Positions 17,308-26,743 of a DNA stretch of 64,000 nt are shown in pieces. The position numbers and the translations under genes are program-made. The DNA comes from Neobacillus cucumis (lineage in GTDB: Bacteria > Bacillota > Bacilli > Bacillales_B > DSM-18226). The stretch covers positions 124,001 through 188,000 of the forward strand of contig NZ_JAEHGC010000009.1 of NCBI RefSeq assembly GCF_016107705.1. The letters are read 5' to 3'. Below the pieces are notes generated by a model. That model saw nothing but the letters and a program-made list of their open reading frames with translations. It had not been told where the DNA came from and ran no database searches. The first letter of the stretch is position 1. Each line of letters opens with the position of its first letter.

Positions 17308-18147
17308 ATGGAATTTATTAAGGGATATAGAGAAAATGTGGTATTAAGGAATAGCTTTAATGAGCTGGCATTGAAAACCTTTGGAATTGAATTTGAGGAT
17401 TGGTACAAGGAGGGTTATTGGACGGATAAATACATACCTTATTCGCTGATTGATCATGGGAAAGTGATTGCCAATGTTTCTGTTAACCTGCTTGAGTTGG
17501 ATATTGTTGGCCAGAGCGTACCAGCTATTCAAATTGGAACTGTCATGACGGACAAAGAGTATCGAAATTGCGGGCATTCAAGGCTGCTCTTGGAAAAAGT
17601 AATCGAAGACTATAAGCATATTGAAGTTATGTATTTATTTGCGAACGACACAGTCCTCGACTTTTATCCCAAATTCGGTTTTGCAAGAAAGGAAGAAACC
17701 CTGTTTAGTATAGAAATTCAGCCTAACAACAACACTCTTCCTCCAAAAATCCAAGATTTAAAGTTTATTTATGAAGCCGCTGCAAAAAGGAAACCAGCTC
17801 CTCTATTCGGGACTACGGGAACTGAAGAATTGTTGATTTTTTATGCTATGAAGGTGTTTTCAGAGGATATTTACTATCTTGAACAGGAACAGGCTCTCGC
17901 TATTTGTCAGTATGAGGGGGAAACACTGCACCTGTATGATGTAATCTCTGATCGACAGTTGGATCTACTACATGTAATTAGCCAGTTGAGCAATGATGAA
18001 ACTACAAAAGTGGTCTTTCACTATACCCCTGAAATCGCTGAGGCTCAAAGGGGAGAATGCCAAGGAGGGAATGTCCTGTTCGTCAGAGATACTGGCAATA
18101 TCAGATTTCCTAAACATTTTAAACACCCAATCACCTCACAGGCGTAG
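17308..18147 (+). CDS. GNAT family N-acetyltransferase
   Basis: 279 residues. The N-terminal half is a GNAT acetyltransferase domain: IGTVMTDKEYRNCGHSRLLLEKVIEDY (about 76-103) is the acetyl-CoA binding motif A (the usual RGxGxG is weakened to RNCGHS), followed by VMYLFANDTVLDFYPKFGFARKEE, the motif B with the F/Y-GF end. The C-terminal 130 residues resemble the second half of Eis-like/YjdJ-like acetyltransferases. Substrate unknown. GGGGAGAGC precedes the ATG. Confidence 0.8.
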   Translation: MEFIKGYRENVVLRNSFNELALKTFGIEFEDWYKEGYWTDKYIPYSLIDHGKVIANVSVNLLELDIVGQSVPAIQIGTVMTDKEYRNCGHSRLLLEKVIEDYKHIEVMYLFANDTVLDFYPKFGFARKEETLFSIEIQPNNNTLPPKIQDLKFIYEAAAKRKPAPLFGTTGTEELLIFYAMKVFSEDIYYLEQEQALAICQYEGETLHLYDVISDRQLDLLHVISQLSNDETTKVVFHYTPEIAEAQRGECQGGNVLFVRDTGNIRFPKHFKHPITSQA

Positions 18148-18265
18148 GCTATTTATAATGTGTTTGGCGGTTATAAAGCATTTGTGGGATATTTAAATTT
18201 GAAATTGGAAATAACACCCTATAATGTCATATTAAAAAACAGCAATTTTTACATAGCAAATCAAA

Positions 18266-18303
18266 TACAAAAACGCTTGGATTTTTTTCCAAGCGTTTTT
18301 TTA
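18266..18303 (+). terminator. Rho-independent terminator
   Basis: AAAAACGCTTGG and CCAAGCGTTTTT form a 12-bp stem with an 8-nt loop and T-tail, 120 bp after the GNAT stop. Confidence 0.85.
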
Positions 18304-18470
18304 AGTCTTTCTATTAATCTAACGACCATTCGTTTAATTTCAAAAATTCAACGATAATACCTTGTTCTTTTATATAAAGGTAGTGAAAGAAGCATTTTTG
18401 TTTTTAATTGAAGCAAATTATTAGGGGAAAATAATATTTTCATATAATTCTAAAAATTTTAAAAATATCA

Positions 18471-18499
18471 TTTACATAAATTTTCAAGTATGCTATATT
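18471..18499 (+). promoter_or_regulatory. sigma-A-like promoter of the DUF485-symporter operon
   Basis: TTTACA (18471-18476), 17-bp spacer, TATATT (18494-18499). It leaves a leader of about 155 nt before the start at 18663; no riboswitch recognised in it. Confidence 0.6.
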
Positions 18500-18662
18500 C
18501 TGTAGAGTGTATAACAGTTTCGTGCACAACCGTAGTAGAAATGTATTATTAATAGCGATGAAGGGAGGATTATCAGGCACTATTAAGGATTATATCTCAT
18601 GAAAAATATGTATCGTTAATTTAGTGAAACTTTTAAAAAATGTTATAAAATGAGGTGATAGG

Positions 18663-19004
18663 ATGCAACAAAAAATTCAAGAACTGCCTGTACAAAAAAA
18701 TATCTCTTACGAAGGATTAATTCAAACGAAAGAATTCAAAGAATTGGTCCAAAGGAAAAAAACATTTATCCTTCCAACAACAATCTTTTTTCTTATTTTT
18801 TATTTCACACTACCCTTATTAGCGGCCTACACGAAGGTCCTGCACACAGAAATTGTTGGACCGATTACAGGTGCATGGATTTTTGCTGGATTACAATTCT
18901 TACTTGTATGGGTATGCGGTTTTATTTATGTAAAAAAATCAGAAAAGTATGATAATTTAGCAAAGGCTATTTTACATAAATATCGAGGGGAGCTTAGTGG
19001 ATGA
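18663..19004 (+). CDS. DUF485 membrane protein, symporter partner
   Basis: 113 residues with two hydrophobic segments (about 38-60 and 75-98), the DUF485 layout (E. coli YjcH, Bacillus YwcB). These proteins are nearly always encoded just before an acetate/solute symporter of the SSS family and are thought to help it. The stop overlaps the symporter start by four bases (ATGA), a tight coupling. GAGGTGATAGG precedes the start. Confidence 0.9.
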   Translation: MQQKIQELPVQKNISYEGLIQTKEFKELVQRKKTFILPTTIFFLIFYFTLPLLAAYTKVLHTEIVGPITGAWIFAGLQFLLVWVCGFIYVKKSEKYDNLAKAILHKYRGELSG

Positions 19005-20554
19005 GTACACTTTCAATCTTACTATTTATCGGAATTATTGCATTAACATTGGCCATTACTTATTTCTCTTCAAAGAAAACCAAAAGTACCAGTGATTTTT
19101 ATACAGCTGGAGGAGGACTTACCGCAACACAAAATGGCCTAGCCATCGCTGGGGATTTTATGTCGGCAGCATCCTTTTTAGGAATAACCGGAGCGATTTC
19201 CTTAATTGGATTTGATGGGTTTTATATGAGTATTGGAAATTTATTAGGTTTTCTTTTCTTACTTTATTTAGTTGCGGAACCGATGCGCAATTTAGGTAAA
19301 TACACATTGGCCGATATGATTACCGCTCGTTTTAAATCCAATAAGGTTCGTGGTACGGCAGCAGCCAGTACCCTTGTCATTTCAATTTTTTATATGATTG
19401 CCCAATTGGTCGGCGGCGGCGGACTGATTAGTTTAATGCTGGGAATCGATTACTGGCTTGCGGTCGTGATTGTTGGAGTCTTAATGACGATATATGTCAT
19501 TTTTGGCGGGATGACAGCAACGAGCTGGGTGCAAATTACAAAGGCAGTGCTATTGCTTGGAGGCTCATTTGTGTTAACCCTATTAGTATTTGCAAAGTTT
19601 GACTTCAGCATCATTCAAATGTTCCATCATATTAAATCGGCCAGTCCATTTGGTGCGGAATTGGCGAATCCGGGAAATAAATACAGCAATGGATTGGACA
19701 TGATCTCTCTTAACATGGCACTTGTCCTTGGAGTCGCAGGGCTGCCCCATCTGCTGATTCGCTTTTTTACTGTAAAAGATGCTGCAACGGCAAGAAAATC
19801 AGTGGTTTATTCTACTTGGATTATCGGAGCGTTCTTTCTAATGGTTGTCTTCCTCGGATTTGGGGCAACAGTTTTTGTCGGCTGGGACAAAATTGTGGCC
19901 GCGAATCCTGCGGGGAATTTGGCTGCGCCAATGTTAGCGCTTTCTGTAGGTGGAGACTTTCTATTCGCTTTTATTTCGGCTGTTGCTTTTGCAACCATCC
20001 TTGCCGTTGTTTCGGCTCTTGTTTTAACGTCTGCCTCCGCTTTTGCGCATGATATTTATGGGCAAATTATTAAAAAAGGAAAAATTAACGAGAAGCAACA
20101 AATGAAAGTAGCGCGTATTTCTTCTATTATTGTAGCCGTTGCCTCTATTCTTTTAGCATTAGTTGCAAAGAATTTAAATGTTGCGTTTTTATCCGTACTA
20201 GCCTTAGGAATTGCGGCAAGTGCCAACCTGCCTGTCATGTTATGTACAATCTACTGGAAACGCTTTAATCAGACGGGTGCCGTGACAGGAATGGTAGTTG
20301 GATTAATTAGCTCGGTAGTGCTTGTTTTGTTAAGCCCAAATGTTTGGAACCCTGAAGCGGGGAAGGCGATTTTAACAGGAACGCCTTTATTTCCCTTAGC
20401 AAACCCAACTATTTTTACCGTTCCACTCGGTTTTATTGGTGCATATTTAGGAACTGTCCTATCATCTAGGAAGAAGACGGAAAAAGGATCCTTTGAAGAA
20501 GTGTTATTTAAATCAAACACTGGATTTGGAATTAGCGTACCAAAAGAACATTAG
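19001..20554 (+). CDS. sodium:solute (acetate-type) symporter, ActP/YwcA family
   Basis: 517-residue SSS-family transporter with about 13 hydrophobic segments. YTAGGGLTATQNGLAIAGDFMSAASFLG (residues about 33-60) is the hallmark of the ActP/YjcG-YwcA group, which takes up acetate and similar short carboxylates with a cation. Coupled to DUF485. Ends with TAG at 20552-20554 and appears full length (ActP/YwcA about 510-550). The same reading frame continues, directly after the stop, into a remnant of an unrelated RND transporter. Confidence 0.9.
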   Translation: MSTLSILLFIGIIALTLAITYFSSKKTKSTSDFYTAGGGLTATQNGLAIAGDFMSAASFLGITGAISLIGFDGFYMSIGNLLGFLFLLYLVAEPMRNLGKYTLADMITARFKSNKVRGTAAASTLVISIFYMIAQLVGGGGLISLMLGIDYWLAVVIVGVLMTIYVIFGGMTATSWVQITKAVLLLGGSFVLTLLVFAKFDFSIIQMFHHIKSASPFGAELANPGNKYSNGLDMISLNMALVLGVAGLPHLLIRFFTVKDAATARKSVVYSTWIIGAFFLMVVFLGFGATVFVGWDKIVAANPAGNLAAPMLALSVGGDFLFAFISAVAFATILAVVSALVLTSASAFAHDIYGQIIKKGKINEKQQMKVARISSIIVAVASILLALVAKNLNVAFLSVLALGIAASANLPVMLCTIYWKRFNQTGAVTGMVVGLISSVVLVLLSPNVWNPEAGKAILTGTPLFPLANPTIFTVPLGFIGAYLGTVLSSRKKTEKGSFEEVLFKSNTGFGISVPKEH

Positions 20555-21586
20555 GATGTAGAGGGATTAGAAAATGTCGAGTCGAATCTTTCTGGTGTGA
20601 AGGAACAGCTGCAGTTGTCAATTAATGATCAGAAAGCTGCTGAAAAAGGGTTGAGTCCGATTATGGTGGCCGGCTTCGTTAGAGAGCTGATTGCTGGCGA
20701 TCATGTGGGAGATATGCAAGTTGAAGGGAAAACAACAAGTGTTAATCTGTTATTGAACAGTGGTTCACGTGACTCGATTAAAGATATTTTGAGTCAGAAA
20801 ATGAGTAATCCGATGGGGCAGCAAGTAAGTCTTTCTGATGTAGCAACGCTTACGAAGCAGCCTAGTCCTTCAGCTTTGTACCGGTTAAATCAGCAGCAAT
20901 ATGTACAGGTTTCGGGCCGGATTACAACCGATAATTCTTCAGGCGTGCAAGCGGAGGTAGAGAAGCGGCTTAAAACGCTAGATTTGCCAAAAGGGATAAC
21001 CTATCATTCCGAAGGCCAGGCGCAAGCGATGAATGAAGGATTCACCAATATGACCATTGCAATGGCAATTGCGGTTGTGCTTGTGTTTATCGTGATGCTG
21101 GTGGCATTTGGAAATACGGTCATGCCGATGGCGATTCTATCCTCTCTGCCGTTCTTGTTCTCGGGCGGATTGCTAGGATTGTATCTAACAGGGCAGGCTT
21201 TAGGGATGCCGGCACTGGTTGGATTCTTGATGTTAATCGGAATCGTTGTGACAAATGCAATTGTGTTAATGGAGAGAGTAAAGCAGAACGAGAAGAAGGG
21301 CATGGAGATCAAAGCTGCTTTGCTTGAGGCAGGGAAGACCCGAATTCGTCCGATTTTGATGACAGCATTGGCGACGATTGGTGCGCTGCTGCCTTTGGCT
21401 CTCTCCAGTGATGGTGGATTGATCTCAAGGTCTTTGGCGATTGTCGTGATTTCAGGACTCTTAACTTCGACCTTGTTAACCTTGGTGATTGTACCAACAA
21501 CGTATCATATTTTGAGGTCAATTAAGACGAGATTAAATAGGAAGAAGGAAGCAGTCGCGTCCACCACAACAAGAGGTGTGTCGTAG
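20555..21586 (+). pseudogene. 3' remnant of an RND efflux transporter (SwrC/YerP-like)
   Basis: About 343 codons of a ~1050-residue RND (AcrB/SwrC-like) pump. It begins mid-protein immediately after the symporter stop, in the same frame (DVEGLENVESNLSGVKEQL...), covers the last periplasmic-type segment, and then the C-terminal membrane bundle (GLLGLYLTGQALGMPALVGF, MLIGIVVTNAIVLMERVKQ). Signs of decay: no start, no ribosome site, roughly two thirds missing, loss point at the symporter stop. A GTG at 20597 is unlikely to give a functional protein. Confidence 0.85.
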
Positions 21587-21669
21587 AATTTTGAATGATG
21601 GAGTGAAGTAGGGGGGAGAAGTGTTTGATCGCACTTCTCTTTTTACGCCCTATTTTATGCCCTTTAGCC

Positions 21670-21765
21670 ACTATTGGATGGAGGGTAAAAAAAATAAATG
21701 AGGCACCTATTGCCTTAGATGATAAGGGAACAAAAGTGAATACCTGGATTTGCTAGATTGGAGTG
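21670..21765 (+). pseudogene. 3' fragment of a DUF2161-type gene
   Basis: GGCACCTATTGCCTTAG (21702-21718) and the following ~45 bases match the 3' end of the intact DUF2161 gene at 51293-51360 (GGCACCTATTGCCTTAG, then GATCAGGGAGCAAA against GATAAGGGAACAAA), with frame damage. Its upstream flank is also alignable. It is a second, decayed copy of that family. Confidence 0.55.
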
Positions 21766-21837
21766 AACGAACATGGCGCTGATAAAATCCGCATTTCATC
21801 TGATTAACCTGTCCATTCCAAAGTTTTCTAAATTAAT

Positions 21838-22005
21838 ATGATAAATTATAACACGATAATAATAGATTCTATTGTTAAAAGTTTGAAATCGGCGCCTTCA
21901 AGAAAGATAAGGGCGGTAACTAGAATCAATTATCTTATGGACAAAGCTAAACATGAAATGGATAAGTGTGGAAATTTATTGAATATGCAGGTAAAAGGAG
22001 GTTGA
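21838..22005 (+). CDS. small protein, unknown
   Basis: 55-residue frame (MINYNTIIIDSIVKSL..., with KSAPSRKIRAVTRINYLMDKAKHEMDK) ending two bases before the next small gene. The amphipathic, charged helix looks protein-like, but no clear ribosome site precedes the ATG. It may form a two-gene unit with 22008-22166. Confidence 0.4.
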   Translation: MINYNTIIIDSIVKSLKSAPSRKIRAVTRINYLMDKAKHEMDKCGNLLNMQVKGG

Positions 22006-22007
22006 CA

Positions 22008-22166
22008 ATGTTAGCCAAAAAAAACTTGGACCGTCGTATTTGTGATATTGAATCGGAATCTAAAAATACACAAACCTACCGAGAATTTATTAAACAAAGT
22101 GAAAATGAGTTTGGTTTAAGACCTAGGAATTTAGACAATATGTTCTCTTCCTTTGCTAAAAGTTAA
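22008..22166 (+). CDS. small protein, unknown
   Basis: 52 residues, MLAKKNLDRRICDIESESK... to SSFAKS, with a strong AAAGGAGGTTGAC ribosome site that decides the start. Charged and soluble, no domain known to me. The upstream small frame ends inside this ribosome site (TGA at 22003-22005), suggesting coupled translation. Confidence 0.6.
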   Translation: MLAKKNLDRRICDIESESKNTQTYREFIKQSENEFGLRPRNLDNMFSSFAKS

Positions 22167-22254
22167 TACTTCCCTATTAAATGATTTAATAATTATTAGA
22201 TATTTTTTCTAAATAAAGGGAAGTTTAATTTTGACTACATCAGGAGGTAATTTA

Positions 22255-22420
22255 GTGGAACCGCCGATGGCTGAAGACCGAGAAAAATTAGCAAAGGAAT
22301 AGAGATAATGTGGCGAATAAAAAAGAGGCTTTGTTTTGGAGTTTGCCCTTCCTGGCTTCGGTCAACTTTTAAACGGTAAACTGCTTTTAAATCAACGGGG
22401 GCGGATCGCCCCAAATATTT
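22255..22420 (+). pseudogene. frameshifted membrane-protein remnant
   Basis: AGGAGGTAATTTA-GTG starts MEPPMAEDREKLAKE then meets a stop (22300-22302). Eight bases on, VANKKEALFWSLP continues and, after a frame change near 22350, LPGFGQLLNGKLLL. The pattern (NKKEALFWSLxLPGFGQLLNGK) is a typical start of a small polytopic protein with an N-terminal hydrophobic segment. At least one stop and one frameshift, and no C-terminal part. Confidence 0.45.
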
Positions 22421-22565
22421 TTATACTAACAAACGTTCAGTTTTGTGAGAAAGAATAAAAGACCACTTTTTCAGCACAATGACTATGGAAGTCGATTTGA
22501 TTTAGCATTCCATTATTAGCATAATTTGGTTTAGCTCAGTGGAAGATAAGTAGGAGTGCGTATTT

Positions 22566-23855
22566 ATGAGAAGGCAGAAGGAAAAAATACATAATTTGAA
22601 GCAAGAACTTCAAGATACAAGTGATTTAATTGTTCATTCATTTGAATATTTCAATCAAGAAATAAGTTTGGTATATCTTCAAGATATATGTGATGCAGAA
22701 AAAATTAAGAGCGATATTATTCAGCCATTGATGATGTGTGAAAGGGAAAGCAAATATCTTTTACACCTATTGTCTTTAACAACAAGTAAAGAAATTCAGC
22801 AAAATGAAGATTTTCAGAGTCTTATCCTAGACGGGAATGTCCTCGTATTTATATCTAATTCTATCTATTCATATAAGGTCTTACGTATAGTCAATAACAA
22901 CCCTGAAGAAGCGACGGTTGAAATGTCTGTACAGGGGCCACAAAAAGCTTTTACTCAGGATCTACATACAAATATTGCATTAATTAGAAAAAGGTATCCT
23001 TCTAATAAGGTAATGGTGGAATATCAAGAGGTAGGAACATTATCAAAGACCAAAATCGCTTTACTGTATGATGTTGACTATGCAGATTTCAAGGTCTTAG
23101 AAGAATTAAAGAAGCGTCTTAGCAAGATTGATATGGATGTAATTCAAGCTGCCGGCCAATTAGATAACGCATTAACAAAGGGAAAAATTCATTTATTCCC
23201 AACCATTATGATTACAGAAAGACCTGATAGAGCAGTAATAAATCTTTCCCAAGGGAAAATTGTCCTTTTAATTGATGGGACTCCTTTTACATTATGTCTC
23301 CCGGCCATCTTCTTTGATTTCATGTCTTCCATGGATGATATGTACCATGCCTTTTGGGTAAAGAAACTCATGCTAGTTGTGCGGTATGCAGCACTTCTTA
23401 TTACACTACTCCTGCCTGCATTATATATTGCTATTACTTCATTTAATCCTGAAATACTGAGATCCCAGCTTACCTTAACCATTGCTGGCAGTCGGGCTGG
23501 TGTTCCATATCCTTCCTTTTATGAAGTTATTTTCATGATGTTAGCAGTGGAAATGCTAATCGAAGCGAGTATAAGACTTCCCAAAGCAATTGGACCAACT
23601 GCAACAACAGTAGGTGGACTTATTTTAGGGCAGGCTGCCCAACAAGCAGAACTTGTAAGTTCCATTATGATTATCGTCACAGCTTTTGTAGCAATCTCAA
23701 ATTTCACCATCCCCATTAACGCAATGAGTTTTGCTATTCGATGTATTCGGTATCCATTAATGTTACTAGCTTCTATTTTTGGATTGGTCGGTCTTGTAGG
23801 TGGAATTAATGAGTTTGTAACAGTGGTTTTTCTTCCTGATCAGCATGTTCGATAA
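22566..23855 (+). pseudogene. truncated GerA-family germination receptor A subunit
   Basis: 429 residues of a spore germinant receptor A subunit: soluble N-terminal domain (DLIVHSFEYFNQEISLVYLQDICDAEK...), the conserved VQGPQKAFTQDLHTNIALIRKRY and FPTIMITERPDRAV blocks, then about five membrane segments. Intact family members, like the one at 51650, are about 500 residues and end in a conserved basic cytosolic tail (SFGVPYFSPVSP...). Here homology stops after GLVGLVGGI near residue 415 and 14 residues from the antisense of a DUF3231 fragment follow. No B or C subunit genes adjoin. Probably non-functional; may still be translated. Confidence 0.8.
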
Positions 23856-23946
23856 AATGCTCCAACATTCTCATGATCATGGTTTTTTCTTGATACGTCA
23901 TCCATAAATTTGCTAATTCTGATGAAGTAATGGGAACTCCACTCAT
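23806..23946 (-). pseudogene. N-terminal fragment of a DUF3231 gene
   Basis: Minus-strand frame with a GAGGGG ribosome site and ATG at 23946. It encodes MSGVPITSSELANLWMTYQE... for 46 residues, matching the start of DUF3231 proteins (compare SAEVSALWLQYMGDSMAIC in the gene at 36398). It ends where the gerA-like homology begins, so both genes were broken at one junction near 23806. Confidence 0.6.
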
Positions 23947-24224
23947 TTTCTAACCCCTCTAAGTTTTATTTAATGTAAATTTTTTAATTCACTTATCCTT
24001 ATAATGTCCAATCAAAACATAAAAATTCCTTAGCCTGATGATTGAGAGTGAGTGGAAGTTAAACCTAAACTACGGGGTAATTTTTAAATGGGATAAAATC
24101 AGGGGAATGTCGAAACCAACTACTACAAACTATTTTAGCAAGTGTTAAATCTAATCGTGCATAAATCCTTTTATTGAATCAAAGCCTAACTATAGGTGAT
24201 GATAAAAAAAGAGGTGGACTTCCG

Positions 24225-24695
24225 ATGGCATTATCAATAATTGTATACATAGCGTGGTTAGGTATTGCGGTATTTTATGCTATGAAAAAACCATATTCAA
24301 AAATGGAAAATTCCGCACTCATTTTTTGTATATTTATTTTTGATATTAACCGGAGTTGGATCACAAATGATGAACTAAAATATATTACCTATTCTACCGT
24401 TCCACTAAATTATACAGCATATATTATTCATCGCACTTTTATCACTCCTTTCTTTATATTAATTGGCATAAATAGTATACATAGAAACTCGACAGTGTTA
24501 AAGAAAGGTATAGCGATCCTAATTTCTTCATTTATATTAGTTTTAATTAAAATGGTTTTACTAAAATTTGATGTGGTCGCTTTCCATCAATGGAATTTAA
24601 TCTATGATTATCTATACTTCGTCTTTTTACACTTATTAGGATTTTTTATGCTATCTTGGTACAGCTCATTCGTTTTAAAAGGAGCGAAAAATTAA
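24225..24695 (+). CDS. multi-pass membrane protein, unknown
   Basis: 156 residues from the ATG at 24225, chosen for AGAGGTGG 8 bases upstream. About five hydrophobic segments cover almost the whole length, starting with SIIVYIAWLGIAVFYAM. No family recognised. The next gene starts one base after the stop with an AAAGGAGCG site inside this gene, so they form an operon. Confidence 0.65.
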   Translation: MALSIIVYIAWLGIAVFYAMKKPYSKMENSALIFCIFIFDINRSWITNDELKYITYSTVPLNYTAYIIHRTFITPFFILIGINSIHRNSTVLKKGIAILISSFILVLIKMVLLKFDVVAFHQWNLIYDYLYFVFLHLLGFFMLSWYSSFVLKGAKN

Positions 24696-25193
24696 ATGAT
24701 TTGGATCGGCAACTTTAGCCTAAATGAGATTTCGCTTATTGTCATGAATGTGATCGGCTACTTATTCATGTTGTTTTTACCGAAAAAACTAAGCAGGGAA
24801 GTAACTTGTATAAGCGTACTTGCAGGTTTAACAACAGGTTTGTTGTTTGATTTTACCATTGGTGGCGGCATCTTAGATTTTTACAAGCAAAATGATACGA
24901 ATCACTATGAATTATTTGACGTTTTCTATTATTCATTATTTGCACCATCTGGTTATTTTTTCATGTATTTTTATAAGGTGTTACGGATTAATAAAGTAAC
25001 GTTTATCTTTTATATTACTGCATGGTCCATTATTGGGATTGCAGTTCAATGGATCTTTACACTGCTTCATATCCTGACTTATCAAAACAATTTTCAATTA
25101 TCGTATTCTTTTCCAATATTCCTGCTTACTCAAACATTAACAGGGCTTTATTATGTATTCATTACGAGTAATAGTGACAGAAAACTGACCTGA
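24696..25193 (+). CDS. multi-pass membrane protein, unknown
   Basis: 165 residues, about five to six hydrophobic segments; MIWIGNFSLNEISLIVMNVIG starts the protein, and a loop with DFYKQNDTNHYELFD separates segments. Overall shape similar to the CBO0543 proteins nearby, but I cannot show homology. Second gene of the pair with 24225-24695. Confidence 0.65.
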   Translation: MIWIGNFSLNEISLIVMNVIGYLFMLFLPKKLSREVTCISVLAGLTTGLLFDFTIGGGILDFYKQNDTNHYELFDVFYYSLFAPSGYFFMYFYKVLRINKVTFIFYITAWSIIGIAVQWIFTLLHILTYQNNFQLSYSFPIFLLTQTLTGLYYVFITSNSDRKLT

Positions 25194-25280
25194 ATATCTC
25201 TGAAGCAATTATAGTGAATTTTGTGGTAATGGAACTGATAAAACAATTAAGAAGTCAAATTAAATAACGGGGGGCATTGC

Positions 25281-25838
25281 TTGAATCAACAAGAAAAAAA
25301 TAAAATAATTAAAGATTTCTACAAAGAGATAGATAAGGCAAATGATAAATATTTTAGTTTTTGGAAGGAACACACCTTTTTGCATTGGGATTGGTGGCTA
25401 TCCCTTACATTAGTTATCGTTCCTTGGATAATATGGTTAATAGTAACCAATAAAAAAACATATGCACGTTTTATGCTGTCCTTTTTCTTTATCCTAATTA
25501 TTAGTTCATGGTTAGACTTTTTTGGAGTATCCCTTGGTTTGTGGTATTACTCAGGAAAGGTAATACCCACTCTACCTTCCTATATAACTTGGGATTTTAG
25601 TTTGATTCCTGTGACCATGACAATATTAATGCAGATAAAACCTCATATATCCCCTTTAAAAAAAGCAATAGTTTATAGCACAATTGTTTCGTTTATAGGC
25701 GAACCTTTTTTTGAACGGTTAGGATTCTATACGATGGAAAATTGGGAATACATTTATTCATTTCCAATTTACATAATTATTTATCTTTGCGGTGATTGGG
25801 TAAGCAAACGAAATTCATTTGCCACATTGTCCAAATAA
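25281..25838 (+). CDS. CBO0543-family membrane protein
   Basis: 185 residues with a charged N-terminal helix (MNQQEKNKIIKDFYKEIDKA) followed by five or six hydrophobic segments. The blocks LHWDWWLSLTLVIVPWIIW, WLDFFGVSLGLWYY, and NWEYIYSFPIYIIIYL are those of the CBO0543 family, common in Bacillus and clostridia, function unknown. Start is TTG at 25281 preceded by ACGGGGGGC. A second member lies at 27290. Confidence 0.75.
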   Translation: MNQQEKNKIIKDFYKEIDKANDKYFSFWKEHTFLHWDWWLSLTLVIVPWIIWLIVTNKKTYARFMLSFFFILIISSWLDFFGVSLGLWYYSGKVIPTLPSYITWDFSLIPVTMTILMQIKPHISPLKKAIVYSTIVSFIGEPFFERLGFYTMENWEYIYSFPIYIIIYLCGDWVSKRNSFATLSK

Positions 25839-26025
25839 GTCCATAATAAAGCAATTCATAATCTAGGACGAATATGTTTTCGAATTGGTAGATGAATAAA
25901 TGTTCGACTCTATCAGTACATCAGTATATCATTTAATTACCTGCTTTTATCTAATTGATATTATTGGAAAATTATCATTTAAACTAATGGTGACGTTTAA
26001 GAAAAAACGGGAAAGGAGACTAGAT

Positions 26026-26562
26026 ATGGAGGATAAAGAGAAAATCTACTACGAACGAGGTACGGATGAACTAAGGTTGAAAAATATTATTGCCCATAAA
26101 CTTGTTCAAGAGCTTAACAATTGTCCAATCGAAGATTCAGAAAGAAAAGAGGAAATTATAAGGGAATTAATCGGAGGTGTCGGAGTAAATCCGAGTATTG
26201 AGCATAATTTCCACTGTGACTTTGGATACAACATCTACATTGGAGACAACTTCTATGCTGGATATAACTGTACGATATTAGATATGGCAGAAGTAAGGAT
26301 TGGTGACAACTGTATGATTGGTCCTAATGTTGGACTATATACGGCTGGTCATTCAATTGAACCTAAAGATCGAAACAAAAGTGGTTATGCAATTCCCATA
26401 ACAATAGGAAATGATGTATGGATTGGTGGCAGTTGTGTGATCTTACCTGGGATTACTATTGGTAATAATTCAATTATTGCTGCTGGATCTGTTGTTACGA
26501 AAGATGTACCTACTAATTCAATAGTGGCGGGAAATCCAGCGAAGATACTGAAAAGTATTTAA
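26026..26562 (+). CDS. maltose/galactoside O-acetyltransferase-like protein (LbH)
   Basis: 178 residues from the ATG at 26026, set by GAAAGGAGAC upstream. Left-handed beta-helix acetyltransferase of the Maa/LacA type: an N-terminal acceptor domain, then hexapeptide repeats (IGDNFYAGYNCTI, IGDNCMIGPNV), the catalytic loop YTAGHSI (His) and the terminal ITIGNDVWIGGSCVILPGITIGNNSIIAAGSVVTKDVP turns. Uses acetyl-CoA to acetylate a sugar hydroxyl. The open frame extends upstream to 25900 through a hydrophobic stretch that may be a decayed neighbour. Confidence 0.85.
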   Translation: MEDKEKIYYERGTDELRLKNIIAHKLVQELNNCPIEDSERKEEIIRELIGGVGVNPSIEHNFHCDFGYNIYIGDNFYAGYNCTILDMAEVRIGDNCMIGPNVGLYTAGHSIEPKDRNKSGYAIPITIGNDVWIGGSCVILPGITIGNNSIIAAGSVVTKDVPTNSIVAGNPAKILKSI

Positions 26563-26743
26563 GTGCTAATGTTCCAAGAAGGATTGTGAAATATTGCACT
26601 TGAGTAACGGGTGTATTTTATAGAAGATAATTATGCGGCGTTCTTTTTTCCTATAGTAAATACCCTATCGAAAGCTCGTAGTAGTTGTAAAATACAACTC
26701 TCCCAGAATTTCCTTCACTTGATAACGATTTGGTGAGAGTTCT

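Noticed and set aside
25900..26025. N-terminal extension of the acetyltransferase beginning at 25900
   Set aside because: It lacks a ribosome site and is hydrophobic, unlike any Maa protein. The ATG at 26026 has a strong GAAAGGAG site and gives the right length.
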